64,000 nt of DNA from Mesoplasma seiffertii ATCC 49495 (GTDB taxonomy: Bacteria > Bacillota_I > Bacilli_A > Mycoplasmatales > Mycoplasmataceae): assembly GCF_000518725.1 (NCBI RefSeq), contig NZ_KI912486.1, forward strand, positions 188,916 through 252,915, in the 5' to 3' direction. The position numbers and the translations under genes are program-made. The notes under the pieces are model-generated. The model had not been told where the DNA came from. It saw only the letters and a program-made list of their open reading frames with translations, and did no database searches. This document shows positions 36,840 through 49,344 of the stretch, in pieces. Positions within the stretch are counted from its first letter, which is position 1. Each line of letters starts with the position of its first letter.

Positions 36840-39674
36840 ATGGCTTCAGATAAAAAGTTAATAAAGTATTATGGAAAAATAGCTGATGAAATTATTAAAT
36901 TAGAACCAAAATATGCGCAATTAAAAGACGAAGATTTTAAAGCTATGACTGCCGAATTTAAACAAAGATTAGCCGATGGAGAAGATTTAGATGATATCTT
37001 AGTTGAAGCTTATGCTGTTGCTCGTGAAGCAGCGTTTAGAGTTTTAGGATTGAAAGCATATCGTGTTCAATTAATAGGGGCAATTATCTTGAACGTTGGA
37101 GATATTGCTGAAATGAGAACCGGAGAAGGAAAAACCCTAACAGGGTTATTTCCAGCATATTTAAATTCATTAACTGGTAAGGGTGTTCACATTGTTACAG
37201 TTAATGAGTACTTATCACGACGAGATTCTGAAATTAACGGAAAAGTTTATGATCTTTTGGGTGTATCTGTGGGACTGAACTCTTCAGAGATTCACAAAGG
37301 GGCAAAACGTGAAGCATATTCAAAAGATATTACCTATACAACAAACTCAGAATTAGGGTTTGATTATTTGAAAGATAATATGGTAATGGATTACGCACAA
37401 AAAGTTCAACGTGGATTAAACTATGCAATTATTGATGAGGCCGATTCAATTTTGATCGATGAATCAAGAACACCATTAATTATTTCTGGGGGTACTTCAT
37501 CAAGAGTTAACCTATATAAACATGCTGATGCTTTTGCAAGAACTTTAAAAAGTCCCGAAGATGTTGATATTGACTTGGAATCTAAGCAAGTTTATTTAAA
37601 CGAATCAGGAATGAAAAAAGCTAAAGAATATTTCACTTTGGAAAACTTATTTGCTTTGGAAAACACTGAGATATTCCACTTAATTATGAATGCATTAAAA
37701 GCTCACTTCACTTTTAAAGAAGGAGTCGAATATACTATTCGCGATAATGAAATCGTTTTAATTGATCAGTTTACTGGTCGAATTATGGATGGACGTGCTT
37801 ATTCAGATGGTTTACAACAAGCCCTTCAAGCTAAAGAAGGTGTGGAAATTGAAGAAGAAACTATCACAATGGCGACAATTACTTACCAAAACTTTTATCG
37901 TCTATATTCTAAAATTGCTGGAATGACAGGAACAGCTAAAACTGAAGAAGAAGAATTTATTAAAATTTACAATACTCGAGTTGTTGTTACTCCAACTAAT
38001 AAACCAATTATTCGTAGAGATGAACCAGATTATACTTTCGGAACAAAAAATGCTGCGCTTAAAAAGTTAATTGCCGATGCTAAAGAAATTCACGAAAAAG
38101 GTAATCCAATTTTGATTGGAACAACATCAGTTGAATCATCAGAACAAATTGCTCGTTATTTAGAAAAAGCTAAACTAAAATTTGAGATGATTAATGCCAA
38201 AAATCACCACCGTGAAGCTGATATTATTGCAATGGCTGGTCAAAAAGGAGCAATCACATTAGCAACTAACATGGCTGGGCGTGGAACTGATATTAAACTA
38301 ACTGAAGAAGTTAAACAACTTGGAGGACTAGTTGTTTTTGGGGTTGAACGAAATGAAGCTCGTCGTATTGATAATCAGCTTCGTGGTCGTGCTGGTCGTC
38401 AAGGAGACCCAGGGATGTCACGTTACTATATTTCAATGGATGATGAATTGATGATTCGATTTTCATCACCAAAAATGCGTGCTAACTTTGCAAAACTTGG
38501 AGATGAACATATTAAATCAAGATTCTTTACAAGAGCCGTTACTAATGCGCAGAAGAAACTTGAAGGAATGAACTTCGATCAACGTAAAAACGTTTTAGAT
38601 TATGACAATATTTTAGCCCAACAACGTGAAGCGATGTATGCACAAAGAGATGATATTTTACAAGCTGAAAGCTTAAAAGTGGTTCTAAAAAAATTCCAGA
38701 TTACTGTAGCCTATGATTTAATTGAAAAATTTAATATTTTAGTTCATGGGGAAAGAACAATTGATGCTAAAAAATTATTTAAAGCGTTAGATGGAAAACT
38801 AGTTGCACATAATAAGTTTAAAGAGACTGATTTCTTTAACAAAGAAAAAATGGATTTAGCTGAAGAAATCGCTCAAGCAATGATGGAGTTTTATTCAATT
38901 CGAATTGCTGATGTTCCTGAAAACGTGATTGTTGATATGGAACGACGTACGATTTTAGAATCATTTGATCGTTATTGAACAAAACATATTGATTTATCAT
39001 CAAAACTAAAATCAGGAATTTATTTACAACAGTATGCTCAAAATAACCCGTTAGCGGAATATGTTGAACAAGCAACAACATTATTTAATAAAATGAAGAT
39101 TAATATTGCTTCAGAAGTAGTTAATAAATTATCTAATGTAGTGTTGAAAGCTGTAGATGCTGAAGAAACAACACCACAACCAATTGAAATTACCGATAAT
39201 GATATTGAAGCAATATTTGCAGAAACTGGGTTAGATAAAACAATGGTTAATAACGAAGCAATTAACAAACGTTTTGATGAGTTAGAAGCAGAAAATGAAG
39301 GAAATATTCAAGTTTTACGAAAATTAAAAATACAAAGAGATATAATGTTAGGGTTAGTTATTGAAATTGAAAAACGATTTGGCAATAATCAACCACAACA
39401 GATTGAAATTGAAATGGAAGCAATTGAAGCAATGCTTAAAATTTTTGGTATTACTAATCCTGAAGACATGAAGGTCGAAATTATCGAAGAAAAGTATCAG
39501 CAATTATTAAAAGAAGCTGAAACTGAAGAAGAACACCAACTTCAATTAAAAATGGCTAAAGAAATTCTAAGTGATTTCATATTAAAAAATGAATTATTCA
39601 AAATTAAAAAACCCAAAGCGGTTGACGAAAATGATGATGGATTAACTAAAGTAACAAAAACAAGAATGGGTTAA
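36840..39674 (+). CDS. secA: Preprotein translocase ATPase SecA
   Basis: A 944-residue motor that drives proteins through SecYEG. It has Walker A MRTGEGKTL (Lys98), the DEAD-like IDEADSILIDESRTPLIISGG, VGLNSSEIHKGAKREAY, and the helicase block TNMAGRGTDIKL, RIDNQLRGRAGRQGDPG. One UGA Trp is at 38976. The C-terminal ~190 residues after the wing domain are long, acidic and Glu-rich, without the usual Cys/His zinc-binding SecB site, which fits an organism with no SecB. ATG 36840 follows AAGGAGGG. Confidence 0.97.
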
Positions 39675-39704
39675 GCAAAAACTAGATGATCTCTAGTTTT
39701 TTTG
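39675..39704 (+). terminator. Terminator of secA
   Basis: Stem AAAAACTAGA/TCTAGTTTTT with a 5-nt loop and a T-run. Confidence 0.85.
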
Positions 39705-39738
39705 CTCTATAAAAGGAGAGCTAGGAGAGAATAAGTAA

Positions 39739-41736
39739 ATGGAATTTAAAAAAGATAACCGATTTAAATTAGTATCAAAATACCAACCTGCAGGAGATCA
39801 ACCAAAGGCGATTGCTCAACTATTGGAAGGAATCGCTAAAGGAAAAAAAGATCAAGTATTATTGGGAGCAACTGGGACAGGTAAAACATTTACAATGGCC
39901 AATATTATTGCTAACCAAAATCGTCAGACTTTAGTTCTTGCACATAACAAAACTTTGGCAATGCAAATTTACTATGAGCTGAAGGAATTCTTTCCCGAAA
40001 ATCGAGTAGAATACTTTGTTTCAAACTTTGACTTTTTCCAACCAGAAGCTTATTTACCATCTAAGGATTTATATATTGACAAAGATGCTCGTCAAAATAT
40101 CGAACTTGATATGATGCGTTTAAGTGCAATGAATGCTTTAATGACAAGAAATGACACAATTGTCGTAGCATCAGTCGCTTCAATTTATGCGGCTCAAGAC
40201 CCTGGTGTTTATAGTAAGTCATTTTTTGAATTAAATGTCGGTCAAAAGTTATCAAAAAAAGAGCTTTTAATGTTTTTTGTTAAAACTGGTTATACTAGAA
40301 ATGATATTGAAAACGCTCCAGGGACATTTAGTGTTAAAGGAGATGTTATTAAGATTGTTCCTGGGTGAACTGCAAATATTATGTTTCGAATTTCAATGTT
40401 TGGTGAAGAGATTGAAATGATTGATGTTTTAGATACTTTAACAGGTAGTTATATTGATCGCACGAGAACAATCACAGTTTTCCCTGCTCAAGCATATGTA
40501 ACCCCAGAAGATAAACTAAAACAAGCATGTGAAAATATTCGTCAAGAAATGGTTCAACGAGTTAACGAATTTACTGAACAAGGACTATTACTAGAAGCTC
40601 AAAGACTTGAACAACGAACTAAATATGATTTAGAATCGTTAGAGGAATTTGGATTTTGTAGTGGAATTGAAAACTATTCAGCGCAATTGGATTTCAGAGA
40701 AAAGGGTCAAACTCCGTATACCTTACTAAATTACTTCCAAAATGACTTTTTAACAATTATTGATGAGTCACATATGATGATTCCTCAAGTTAGAGGAATG
40801 TATAATACTGATCGTTCAAGAAAAGAAACTTTAGTAAAATATGGTTTTAGATTACCATCAGCGTTAGATAATCGTCCGTTAAATTTTGAAGAGTTTACTA
40901 GTCTTTTAAATACAACGATTTATACATCAGCAACTCCAGGAGAATATGAAACATTGTTAACAAACGGTGAAGTTGTTGAACAAATTATTCGTCCAACAGG
41001 ACTGTTAGACCCAATTATTGAAGTTAAACCATCTCAAGGACAAATTGAAGATATTATTGAACAAATTACGCTTCGTAAACAACGTAACGAGCGAGTTTTC
41101 ATTACAACATTGACAATTAGAATGAGTGAAGATTTGACGTCATACTTACAAGAACGAGGAATTAAAGTCGCATACTTACACTCTGAATTAAAAACTTTAG
41201 AACGTAGTGAAATTTTAAATGATTTACGTAAGGGAGTTTATGATGCTGTGGTTGGAGTTAACTTACTTCGTGAAGGTTTGGACTTACCAGAAGTAAGTTT
41301 AGTATGTATTTTAGATGCAGACAAACAAGGGTTTTTAAGAAATACTCGTTCATTGATTCAAACCACTGGACGTGCAGCCCGTAATGCTAATGGGCTGGTC
41401 ATTTTCTATGCTGATACCATTAGTAAAGCAATGCAAGAAACAATGGATGAAACATCTCGAAGACGTGAAATTCAACATCAATATAACTTGAAACATAACA
41501 TAACACCAAAAACAATTATTAAGTCAATTGGTGAAACAATGTTGACTGAAAAAGCGCGTCAGAATATTAATGAACTGAATAAAGTAAAAGGAACAAAAAA
41601 CAAAAAACTGGCAATTCAAAAAGTAATTGACGGTTTAAGAAAAGAAATGTTGCAAGCAGCAAAAGATTTAGATTTTGAAACTGCTGCGACACTTCGAGAT
41701 ACAATTATTGAATTAGAAGGGCAAAAGAATTCATAG
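39739..41736 (+). CDS. uvrB: Excinuclease ABC subunit B
   Basis: A 665-residue damage-verification helicase of nucleotide excision repair. It has the N-terminal [15 protein letters not shown] with the P-loop [13 protein letters not shown], the beta-hairpin region [10 protein letters not shown]-like ([22 protein letters not shown]), DESH in [35 protein letters not shown], and a C-terminal UVR domain ([25 protein letters not shown]) that contacts UvrC. One UGA Trp is at 40366. It is in an operon with uvrA, 10 nt apart. Confidence 0.97.
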
Positions 41737-41746
41737 GTAATAAAAA

Positions 41747-44584
41747 ATGGCTTTAGATAAAATTATAGTAAAAGGAGCTCGAGAAAATAACTTAAAAAAT
41801 GTTGATCTTGAGATCCCTAAAGAAAAATTAATTGTTTTTACAGGTTTGTCAGGTTCAGGAAAATCATCATTAGCGTTTTCAACAATTTATGCTGAAGGAC
41901 GCCGCCGATATATTGAATCATTATCAGCTTATGCACGTCAATTTTTAGGGGGAAATGAAAAACCCGATGTTGATTCAATTGAAGGACTTAGTCCAGCAAT
42001 TTCAATTGATCAAAAAACAACATCACATAACCCACGTTCAACTGTAGGAACAGTTACCGAAATTTATGATTACTTGCGTTTATTATACGCAAGAGTTGGA
42101 ACACCATTTTGTATTAATGGGCATGGAGTTATTAATGCAAGTTCGATTAAGGAAATTGTTTTAAATGTAGCCAAAGACACTGATAAAGGTGAACAAGTCT
42201 ATGTGTTAGCACCAGTTGTCAGAGACAAAAAAGGATCTCATAAAGATTTACTAGAGAAACTTCGTGCTGAAGGATTTATTCGTGTTAAAGTTGACGGACA
42301 AGTTCGCATGTTAGACGAAGAATTTGAGTTAGAAAAAAATACTCGTCACAATATTGATATTGTTGTTGACCGTTTGATCTATCAGGCAAATGATGAAATT
42401 AACTCAAGAATTTATTCAGCAATTGAAGTAAGTTTAAAATACTCAGATGGGTTAATTAAAATATTCTACCCAGAAACTGAAGGTAAAGAAGAAAAACTTT
42501 ATTCAACATCATATTCATGTAGTGTTTGTGGATTTACAATTCCCGAAATGGAACCAAGATTATTTTCATTTAATGCCCCATTAGGTGCTTGTGAAGAGTG
42601 TTCAGGACTAGGAGTTAGTTTAGAAGCAGACCCACATTTATTGGCTCCCGATAAAGAAAAAAGCATTAATCAGGGAGGAATCACTTATTTTAAAAATTTA
42701 GTTGGTTCAGATAACTTGGAATGACAAAAATTCCGTACTTTATGTGACTACTACTATATTGATTTAGATTTACCAATTAAAGATTTGAGTAAACAACAAA
42801 TGAATTACATTATGTGAGGATCAGATGAAGAAATTGAAACTAAGTTACTTAGTTCAAATGGTCGTCGCTATGAATCATATGAATATATTGAAGGAGTTGC
42901 GTCATTAATTCAACGTCGCTATTTTGAAACTAAATCAGAGGATTTACGTAAGTGATACGCTAAATTCATGAGTTCAAAAAAATGTAAAGAATGTAATGGA
43001 GCACGTTTAAATAAAACAGCCTTGTCAATTAAAATTAATGGTGTTTCAATTTTTGAATTTACTGAAAAGTCAATTCAAGAAGAACTTGATTTACTATTAA
43101 ATATTTCGTTATCAGAAAACCAAGCAAAAATTGCTAATTTAGTATTAAAAGAAATTGTTTCAAGAACTAGCTTTTTATATGAAGTTGGATTAGGATACTT
43201 AAATCTATCACGTTCAGCAACAACACTTTCAGGGGGAGAAGCTCAACGAATTCGTTTAGCAAAACAAATCGGATCACAATTAACAGGAATTTTATATGTT
43301 CTTGATGAACCATCAATTGGACTGCACCAACGTGATAATGATAAATTGATTGCAACTTTAAAACACTTACGTGATTTAGGAAACACTTTAATTGTAGTTG
43401 AACACGATGAAGATACAATGAAAGCGTCTGATTGAATCGTTGATGTTGGACCAAGAGCTGGAGAACACGGGGGAGAAATCGTTTTCAGTGGAACTTATGA
43501 AGAAATTTTAAAGTCTGATAGTTTAACAGGAAAATATTTATCAGGAGCTGAAAAAATTGCCGTTCCCACAAAGCGTCGTGGAGGTAATGGCAAAAAACTA
43601 GAAATTCATGGAGCAACTGAAAACAACTTAAAAAATGTTAGCGTATCAGTGCCACTAAATAAATTTGTGACAATTACAGGAGTTTCTGGTTCAGGAAAAT
43701 CTACTTTATTAGAAGATATTATTTATAAAGGAATTATGCAAAAGCTTTCAAAAGAAGCAGTTGTAGCGGGAGAATTTAAAGAAATTAAAGGAATTGAAAA
43801 TGTTGATAAAGTTATCTACATTTCTCAAGAACCAATTGGAAGAACTCCACGTTCAAACCCAGCAACATATACAACTGTGTTTGATGACATTCGTGATTTA
43901 TTTACTAATCTTCCTGAAGCAAAAGTTCGAGGATACAAAAAAGGACGTTTTTCATTTAACGTTCCTGGGGGACGTTGTGAAAATTGTCAAGGTGATGGAA
44001 TTATTACAATTTCAATGCAATTTATGCCAAGTGTTGAAGTTAAATGTGAAATTTGTGAAGGACAACGTTATAATGATGAAACTTTACAAGTTAAATTTAA
44101 AAACAAAAATATTTCTGATGTGTTAAATATGACAGTTGAAGAAGCAACAAAATTCTTTGAAAATATTCCTCAAATTAAAACAAAGTTAGACACAATTGTC
44201 GAAGTTGGATTAGGATATATTCGTTTAGGACAAAGTGCCACTACATTATCAGGTGGAGAATCACAAAGAATTAAGCTATCAACATATCTATTAAAAAAAG
44301 CTACTGGAAAAACAATTTTCTTATTAGATGAACCAACAACTGGGTTACATAATGATGATGTAAAACGTTTAATTGCTGTATTAGATCGTTTGGTTGATTT
44401 AGGAAATACAGTTATTGCAATTGAACATAATTTGGACTTTATTAAGGTTTCTGATTACATTATTGACTTAGGACCTGAAGGTGGAAGCGGTGGAGGAATG
44501 ATCGTCGCTACAGGAACTCCAGAACAAGTAGCCACTAATGAAATTTCTTATACTGCTAAATATTTAAGAGAGTATTTAAAATAA
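41747..44584 (+). CDS. uvrA: Excinuclease ABC subunit A
   Basis: A 945-residue DNA-damage sensor with two ABC ATPase modules. It has Walker [35 protein letters not shown] and [18 protein letters not shown] signatures [17 protein letters not shown] and [11 protein letters not shown], and zinc modules [32 protein letters not shown] and [29 protein letters not shown]. Several UGA Trp codons are present. The stop TAA shares its last A with the folC ATG. Confidence 0.97.
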
Positions 44585-45693
44585 TGATTTCAGTCGATAA
44601 AGACTTTATTCCGATTAAACCGAGATTTGCAAACGAATATAATTTAATTAAAGTTTTAGCAAAATTGGGAAATCCTCAAAAACGTTTACCTACAATTAAT
44701 GTTGTTGGAACAAATGGAAAAGGTTCAACTTCTTATTATTTATCTAAAGGATTGTTAACAAAATATCAAAAAGTTGGTCTATTTATTGGACCGGCATTTT
44801 TGTGACAAAATGAACGAATTCAAATTAATAATGAATATATTAGTGATCAAAATTTAGAAAAATATTTAAATCAAATTTCTGCAGACATCGAAGAGTATAG
44901 TTTGACATTTTTTGAAATTTGAACTTTAATAGCAATTTTATATTTTGCTGATCAAAACGTTGACATTGTAGTTATGGAAGCGGGCATTGGTGGGAAAAAT
45001 GACTGTACTAATTTAATGACTAATCAAATTTTGACAGTTTTAACATCAGTATCTTTTGATCATATGGAGCTTTTGGGAACTTCAATTGAAGCAATATTAG
45101 AACAAAAAATTAATATTGCTAAGCCGGGTACAAAACTAGTAGTTAGTGATGATAATAAAAAGTATCAGTCTGTAATTGAGAAGATAATTGCTGATAAAAA
45201 TGTAGAAATCATTTATGCCGATTTGTTGCCTGATAAAGTTCTTTATCAACAAGGTAACAAGGGTTTAGCACAAAAAACATTAGAAATAATTGGAATTACA
45301 AAGTGTAATATCAGTGAGTTAAATCCACCATTAGGGCGCTTCACAAAAATTGTGCGAAAAAATCAAACAATCATTTTAGATGGAGCTCATAATGTTGATG
45401 GAATTAACCAATTAATTAAAACAGTAAAGGCAGAAAAAGAACCTTATATTGTATTGTATGCATCAATTGCATCTAAGGATTATCAAGCGAATCTTAGTCA
45501 ATTAACAAGTAATTTTGAAAATGTTTATCTTACTAGTTTTGATCATTTTAAGGCTTGAAATTTATCAGAAATTGATTATCCGAATAAGATCATATCTTGA
45601 AAAGAATTTTTAGAAACCCATCAAGATGATAATATTTTAGTATGTGGAAGCTTATATTTTATACCGCAAGTTTATGAATACTTAAATAAGTAA
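44584..45693 (+). CDS. folC: Folylpolyglutamate synthase / dihydrofolate synthase family
   Basis: A 369-residue Mur-ligase-type enzyme that adds glutamates to folate and so retains it in the cell. It has the N-terminal LAKLGNPQKRLPTINVVGTNGKGSTSYYLSKGL (P-loop), VVMEAGIGGKNDCTNLM, SFDHMELLGTSIEAILEQKINIAKPG, and the C-terminal GRFTKIVRKNQTIILDGAHNVDGI. It is shorter than typical FolC (about 420). The overlap ATAATG with uvrA predicts coupling. The neighbouring FolT-like transporter supports a folate uptake and trapping role. Confidence 0.92.
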
Positions 45694-45714
45694 AAGGGTT
45701 AGGAGGGTAAAACG

Positions 45715-46470
45715 ATGTTAATGCTATATACGACAATTGGAGCAGCAATTGGAATTATTCTGCTATTTGCAATTAGCTTTGCAATGGAAAAGTTTAGCTG
45801 ACGTCGTTTTACCGTCAAAAATATTGCGATATTAGGGGTTTTAGTAGCTTTAAGTGTAACTTTAACTAATGTTATTGGCTATACAGTGATTTTTGGGATG
45901 AAAATAATGTTAGGAAATTTTGTAGTCTTCTTAACAGGAATGGTATTTGGACCGTTAGCAGGAGTTGTTACTGGTTTGGCTTCTGATACTGTGGGAGCCT
46001 TTATTCACTTGGGTGGAGTTTTTCATTTAGGTTTTATGTTCATTAAGATTTTAATAGGCTTTGTAGGGTCATTAGTATTTGCTTTTAAAAGCAATCGTTA
46101 TTGAGTTGTTAAAATGGTTGTAGCTTATGTTTTATTCATTTTAGTACACTTATTTTTCTTAACTCCATTATTTACATGAGCTTTATATGGAACCTCTTTT
46201 GCTCAAGTAAACTTTATTAAAAAGGCAATTTTGGCACCATTTCAAATGGTTGTTTATCCATTTTTGACTTATAGCTGCTTTAATGTACTATGAGTTTTAT
46301 TGCGAAAAGATGTCGGAACATCTCGAGCAGTTTGAGTCGGGCGGCACGGAACTTTGAATTTGGTTGTTAAACCTAGAAAAACTGAATATCAAAAATTGAT
46401 TGAATCTAAGGCTGTCAAACCACGAAAAAGGGTCTTTAATCGTCAAAAAAGCATAAAAAAAGATGCCTAA
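45715..46470 (+). CDS. folT: ECF transporter S component, folate type
   Basis: A 251-residue membrane protein with about six spans: a first helix, then RFTVKNIAILGVLVALSVTLTNVIGYTVIFGMKIMLGNFVVFLTGMVFGPLAGVVTGLASDTVGAF, which matches the S-component core of FolT-type energy-coupling factor transporters, and a basic C-terminal tail of about 50 residues. Folate specificity is inferred from the immediately upstream folC. It would need an EcfA/A'/T module, not present in this window. ATG 45715 follows TTAGGAGGG. Confidence 0.8.
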
Positions 46471-46483
46471 GGCATCTTTTTTA
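46456..46483. terminator. Bidirectional terminator after folT
   Basis: Stem AAAAGATGCC/GGCATCTTTT whose TAA loop is the folT stop codon, with A and T runs on both sides. Confidence 0.85.
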
Positions 46484-46565
46484 GCATTATGTTTATCTAA
46501 TTTCAATTTAACTTAATAATATCAATTTGGCATTATTTAAGGATTTAAAACGAAAATGATAATAA

Positions 46566-46802
46566 CTATTTAGCTCTTTTGATTGATAATTTAACTTGTT
46601 TTTTATCGTTGTTGATTTCTAAGATCATTGCATCAACTTCTTCACCTGATGTTACGAATTCTTTTGCGTCTCTTACGAATTGATCAGCGATTTCACTAAT
46701 GTGGATTAGCCCTTTGTATTGTTCACCGTTGATATCAACAGTACAAAATGCTCCAAAATCAACGATATCAGTGATAGTTGCTTTTACGATTGTATTTTCC
46801 AT
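46566..46802 (-). CDS. Small S1 RNA-binding domain protein
   Basis: A 78-residue protein that is a single S1/OB-fold domain: VKATITDIVDFGAFCTVDINGEQYKGLIHISEIADQFVRDAKEFVTSGEEVDAMILEINNDKKQVKLSIKR shows the GAF, GLIHISEI and KQVKLSIK S1 signatures. It resembles the YugI/GSP13 type of small ribosome-associated proteins. It is likely to bind RNA or the ribosome; the target is unknown. Minus strand, single gene, divergent from hprK; its ATG at 46802 follows an AAGGGGGA ribosome binding site. Confidence 0.88.
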   Translation of the reverse strand: MENTIVKATITDIVDFGAFCTVDINGEQYKGLIHISEIADQFVRDAKEFVTSGEEVDAMILEINNDKKQVKLSIKRAK

Positions 46803-46906
46803 TTTAAAGTCCCCCTTAGAAAATAGTATATGTTATAAACTTCAAATATCAATATCAAACCATAATTATAGTAAAATATGTTTATAAAAACATTTGGAGG
46901 TTTTGC

Positions 46907-47845
46907 GTGAAAAAATTAACAATTAAGACATTAGTTGATCATTTTGGGCTAGAAGTCATTTCTGGAAAAGATCATTTAGATACTGAAATTGGGGTTTATG
47001 GTTTAAATCGTGCAGGTTTAGAGTTAACCGGTTTTTTTAGTCCAATTGATGATAAAAAGCACAAAAGAGCCGTAATGATGTCATCAAAGGAAAATATTTA
47101 TATGGACCAATTTGATGAAGCAACAAAACGTCTTAAGTATGGTGCAGTTATCAAATCAGGGGCACCAGTTATTTTAATTACCAAAAAATTTGTTGATGAA
47201 ACGCTAATTTCTGTAGCAAAAGAGCTGGATTTTCCATTATTAAGAACAGATTATCCTTCAACAAGTGAATTAACTCAAAAAATTCTTGATTTGTATGATG
47301 AGTATTTTGCTCCAACTGAAGAAGTACATGCTTCGTTAATTAATATTTTTGGAAAAGGAGTTTTAATTACAGGGGAATCAGGAATTGGAAAATCAGAGAT
47401 TTCTTTGGAATTAATTAAAAATAACCACTTATTTGTAGGAGATGATCGCATTATTTTAACAAATAAAGGAAGTCGTATTTACGGAAAATCACATCCAATT
47501 TTACGTAACCTGGTTGAAGTTCGTGGAATTGGGATTATTGATGTCTCAAAAACTAATGGTTATAAAATCATTATGCAAGAAACAACTTTGGATATGATTA
47601 TCGAATTATTTAAGTTTGGAGCCGATGGAGTTGATGCTTCTGAACGTTTAGGACGTGAAACAACTAATAAAAAAGTTTTAGGTGTTGATGTGCCCTATTT
47701 AAAAATTCCCGTTTCTTCAGGACGAAATATTGCCAATATTATTGAATCCGCTGTTGCTCAACTAAAAATTAATCAAAGTGATGTTGCTGAAGACATCATT
47801 TCATTAATGAACAAACGTATTTCTGAGATTAACGAGGATAACTAA
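46907..47845 (+). CDS. hprK: HPr kinase/phosphorylase
   Basis: A 312-residue enzyme that phosphorylates HPr on a serine and reverses this, tuning PTS sugar uptake. It shows the P-loop GESGIGKSEISLELI, the VEVRGIGIIDV capping motif and a conserved N-terminal regulatory domain (GLEVISGKDHLDTEIGVYGLNRAGLELTGFF). The start is GTG 46907, 6 nt after TTGGAGG; no in-frame ATG is suitably placed. It heads the hprK-lgt1-trxB-lgt2-whiA run, an order related to that of other Firmicutes. Confidence 0.96.
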   Translation: MKKLTIKTLVDHFGLEVISGKDHLDTEIGVYGLNRAGLELTGFFSPIDDKKHKRAVMMSSKENIYMDQFDEATKRLKYGAVIKSGAPVILITKKFVDETLISVAKELDFPLLRTDYPSTSELTQKILDLYDEYFAPTEEVHASLINIFGKGVLITGESGIGKSEISLELIKNNHLFVGDDRIILTNKGSRIYGKSHPILRNLVEVRGIGIIDVSKTNGYKIIMQETTLDMIIELFKFGADGVDASERLGRETTNKKVLGVDVPYLKIPVSSGRNIANIIESAVAQLKINQSDVAEDIISLMNKRISEINEDN

Positions 47846-47847
47846 CA

Positions 47848-49344
47848 ATGAGCTTAATGACAAATATTGGAGGTTGAAGTCTTGCAGATTGGCTTGATAA
47901 ATTTGGTGATCCAGCCAACGAGCGACTTTTTTTTGGAGTAATTCCTGCATATCCTGTTTTTATGTTTAGTGGAATTTTACTTACAATAATTGCTTCGATA
48001 ATTCATTTTAAAATGAAGGGAATTCCTTTACGTGAATTTGAATGAGCAGTTGTTTTAGTTGTGCCATTAGGAGTTATTGGAGCATCAATTTTTGGTAAAG
48101 CCTTTATTCCAGGAATGCCATGATGACGAATCTTTTTCTTTTGAGAACCAGGAATGTCACTTTTTGGAGCGTTATTTTTAGGAATTACAGCTGGTTTTGT
48201 ACTTCTATATAAACGTTCAAAATTAACAATGATTTCTGTTTGAGTATATGCTGATTGTATTATTCCAAATATTTTACTGGGTCAATCACTTGGAAGATGG
48301 GGAAATCTTTTTAACCATGAAATTATGGGAACAGTTGTTGATTATGAAGATTTAAGTTGATTACCAGACTTTATTCGCAACAAGCTTTTCTATTTTCCAA
48401 ATTTAAGCGAGTTTAAAGATAGTCTCGGTCAAGGATTGCCCTCAAACTGATTTGACAATTCTGAAATTTGAGGAAGTTATAGTAATGGAGAAGTTTCGTT
48501 AGCGACCTTTTTAAATGAAACAAAATTAGAATTCCGTCAACCATTATTTTTGTATGAAGCAATGGCAAATTTTGGTTTATGAGTTATTATTACGTTCTTT
48601 ATTGCTAATTTAAGTCGATTTTTTAATAAACCAAAACCATGAGATCTAGAGCCAACTGCCTATCCAGGATGATTTAATAAACACTATAAATCAATTGTAG
48701 AAGACCAATTAACTACAAAATCTACGCTTGTTCCTATAAAATATAAGCAAGTTCGATTGACAGGCGAAAATGGTGAAATCATCGAACTTAAGTTATCATT
48801 TTGAAAAGCTTGAAATAAAGCTTATTATTGATATGAACCAGATTCTTTAGTTGTAGCAGAATTTGAAAACAAAGCTCAAGAGCGCTCAACTCGCCGTTAT
48901 CAAGGTGAACAACGAATTCTACAACTTAAATCACAATATAAAATTAAAGCTAAGCAAACTAAAAACAGTGTAAAAAAAGCTGAATATAAAGAAAGTTATA
49001 TTTTAAAACGTAATGAAATTTACGCGCAAATTGGTAAATGAAGCCGAAGATTCAATATTAATCCGGATGCTAGGGCATTAGAAAAACTTAATAATCCACA
49101 TAATTTCTTTATTATTCGTTCAGGAGTTATTAGTGGATCGTATATTTTTGGATATTTATTGATCAGAATTATTCTTGAGACCTATCGTAAGCCCCAAGAA
49201 TATTTCATTCAAAATATGCCAGGGTTAAACTTTACAGTTTTAGCATTTTTATTGTTGGTTGGGATCGCAGTTATCGTAATAGCACAGTTTATTGCACCAT
49301 ACAAATGAAGAGAGGTAGGATGATTATATGAAAAATCATACTAA
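47848..49344 (+). CDS. lgt: Prolipoprotein diacylglyceryl transferase paralogue 1, lacking the usual HGG motif
   Basis: A 498-residue membrane protein, much longer than typical Lgt (about 290), with many UGA Trp codons. The Lgt signature QSLGRWGNLFNHEIMG is clear. The segment that in active Lgt reads MxxHGG reads MSLFGAL here, so the His shown essential in E. coli (His103) is Phe106. A charged cytoplasmic-looking insertion of about 170 residues (about 285-430) precedes the last spans. It may be an inactive or altered partner of Lgt2 (50312). It starts 2 nt after hprK, and its 3' end overlaps trxB by 17 nt. Confidence 0.85.
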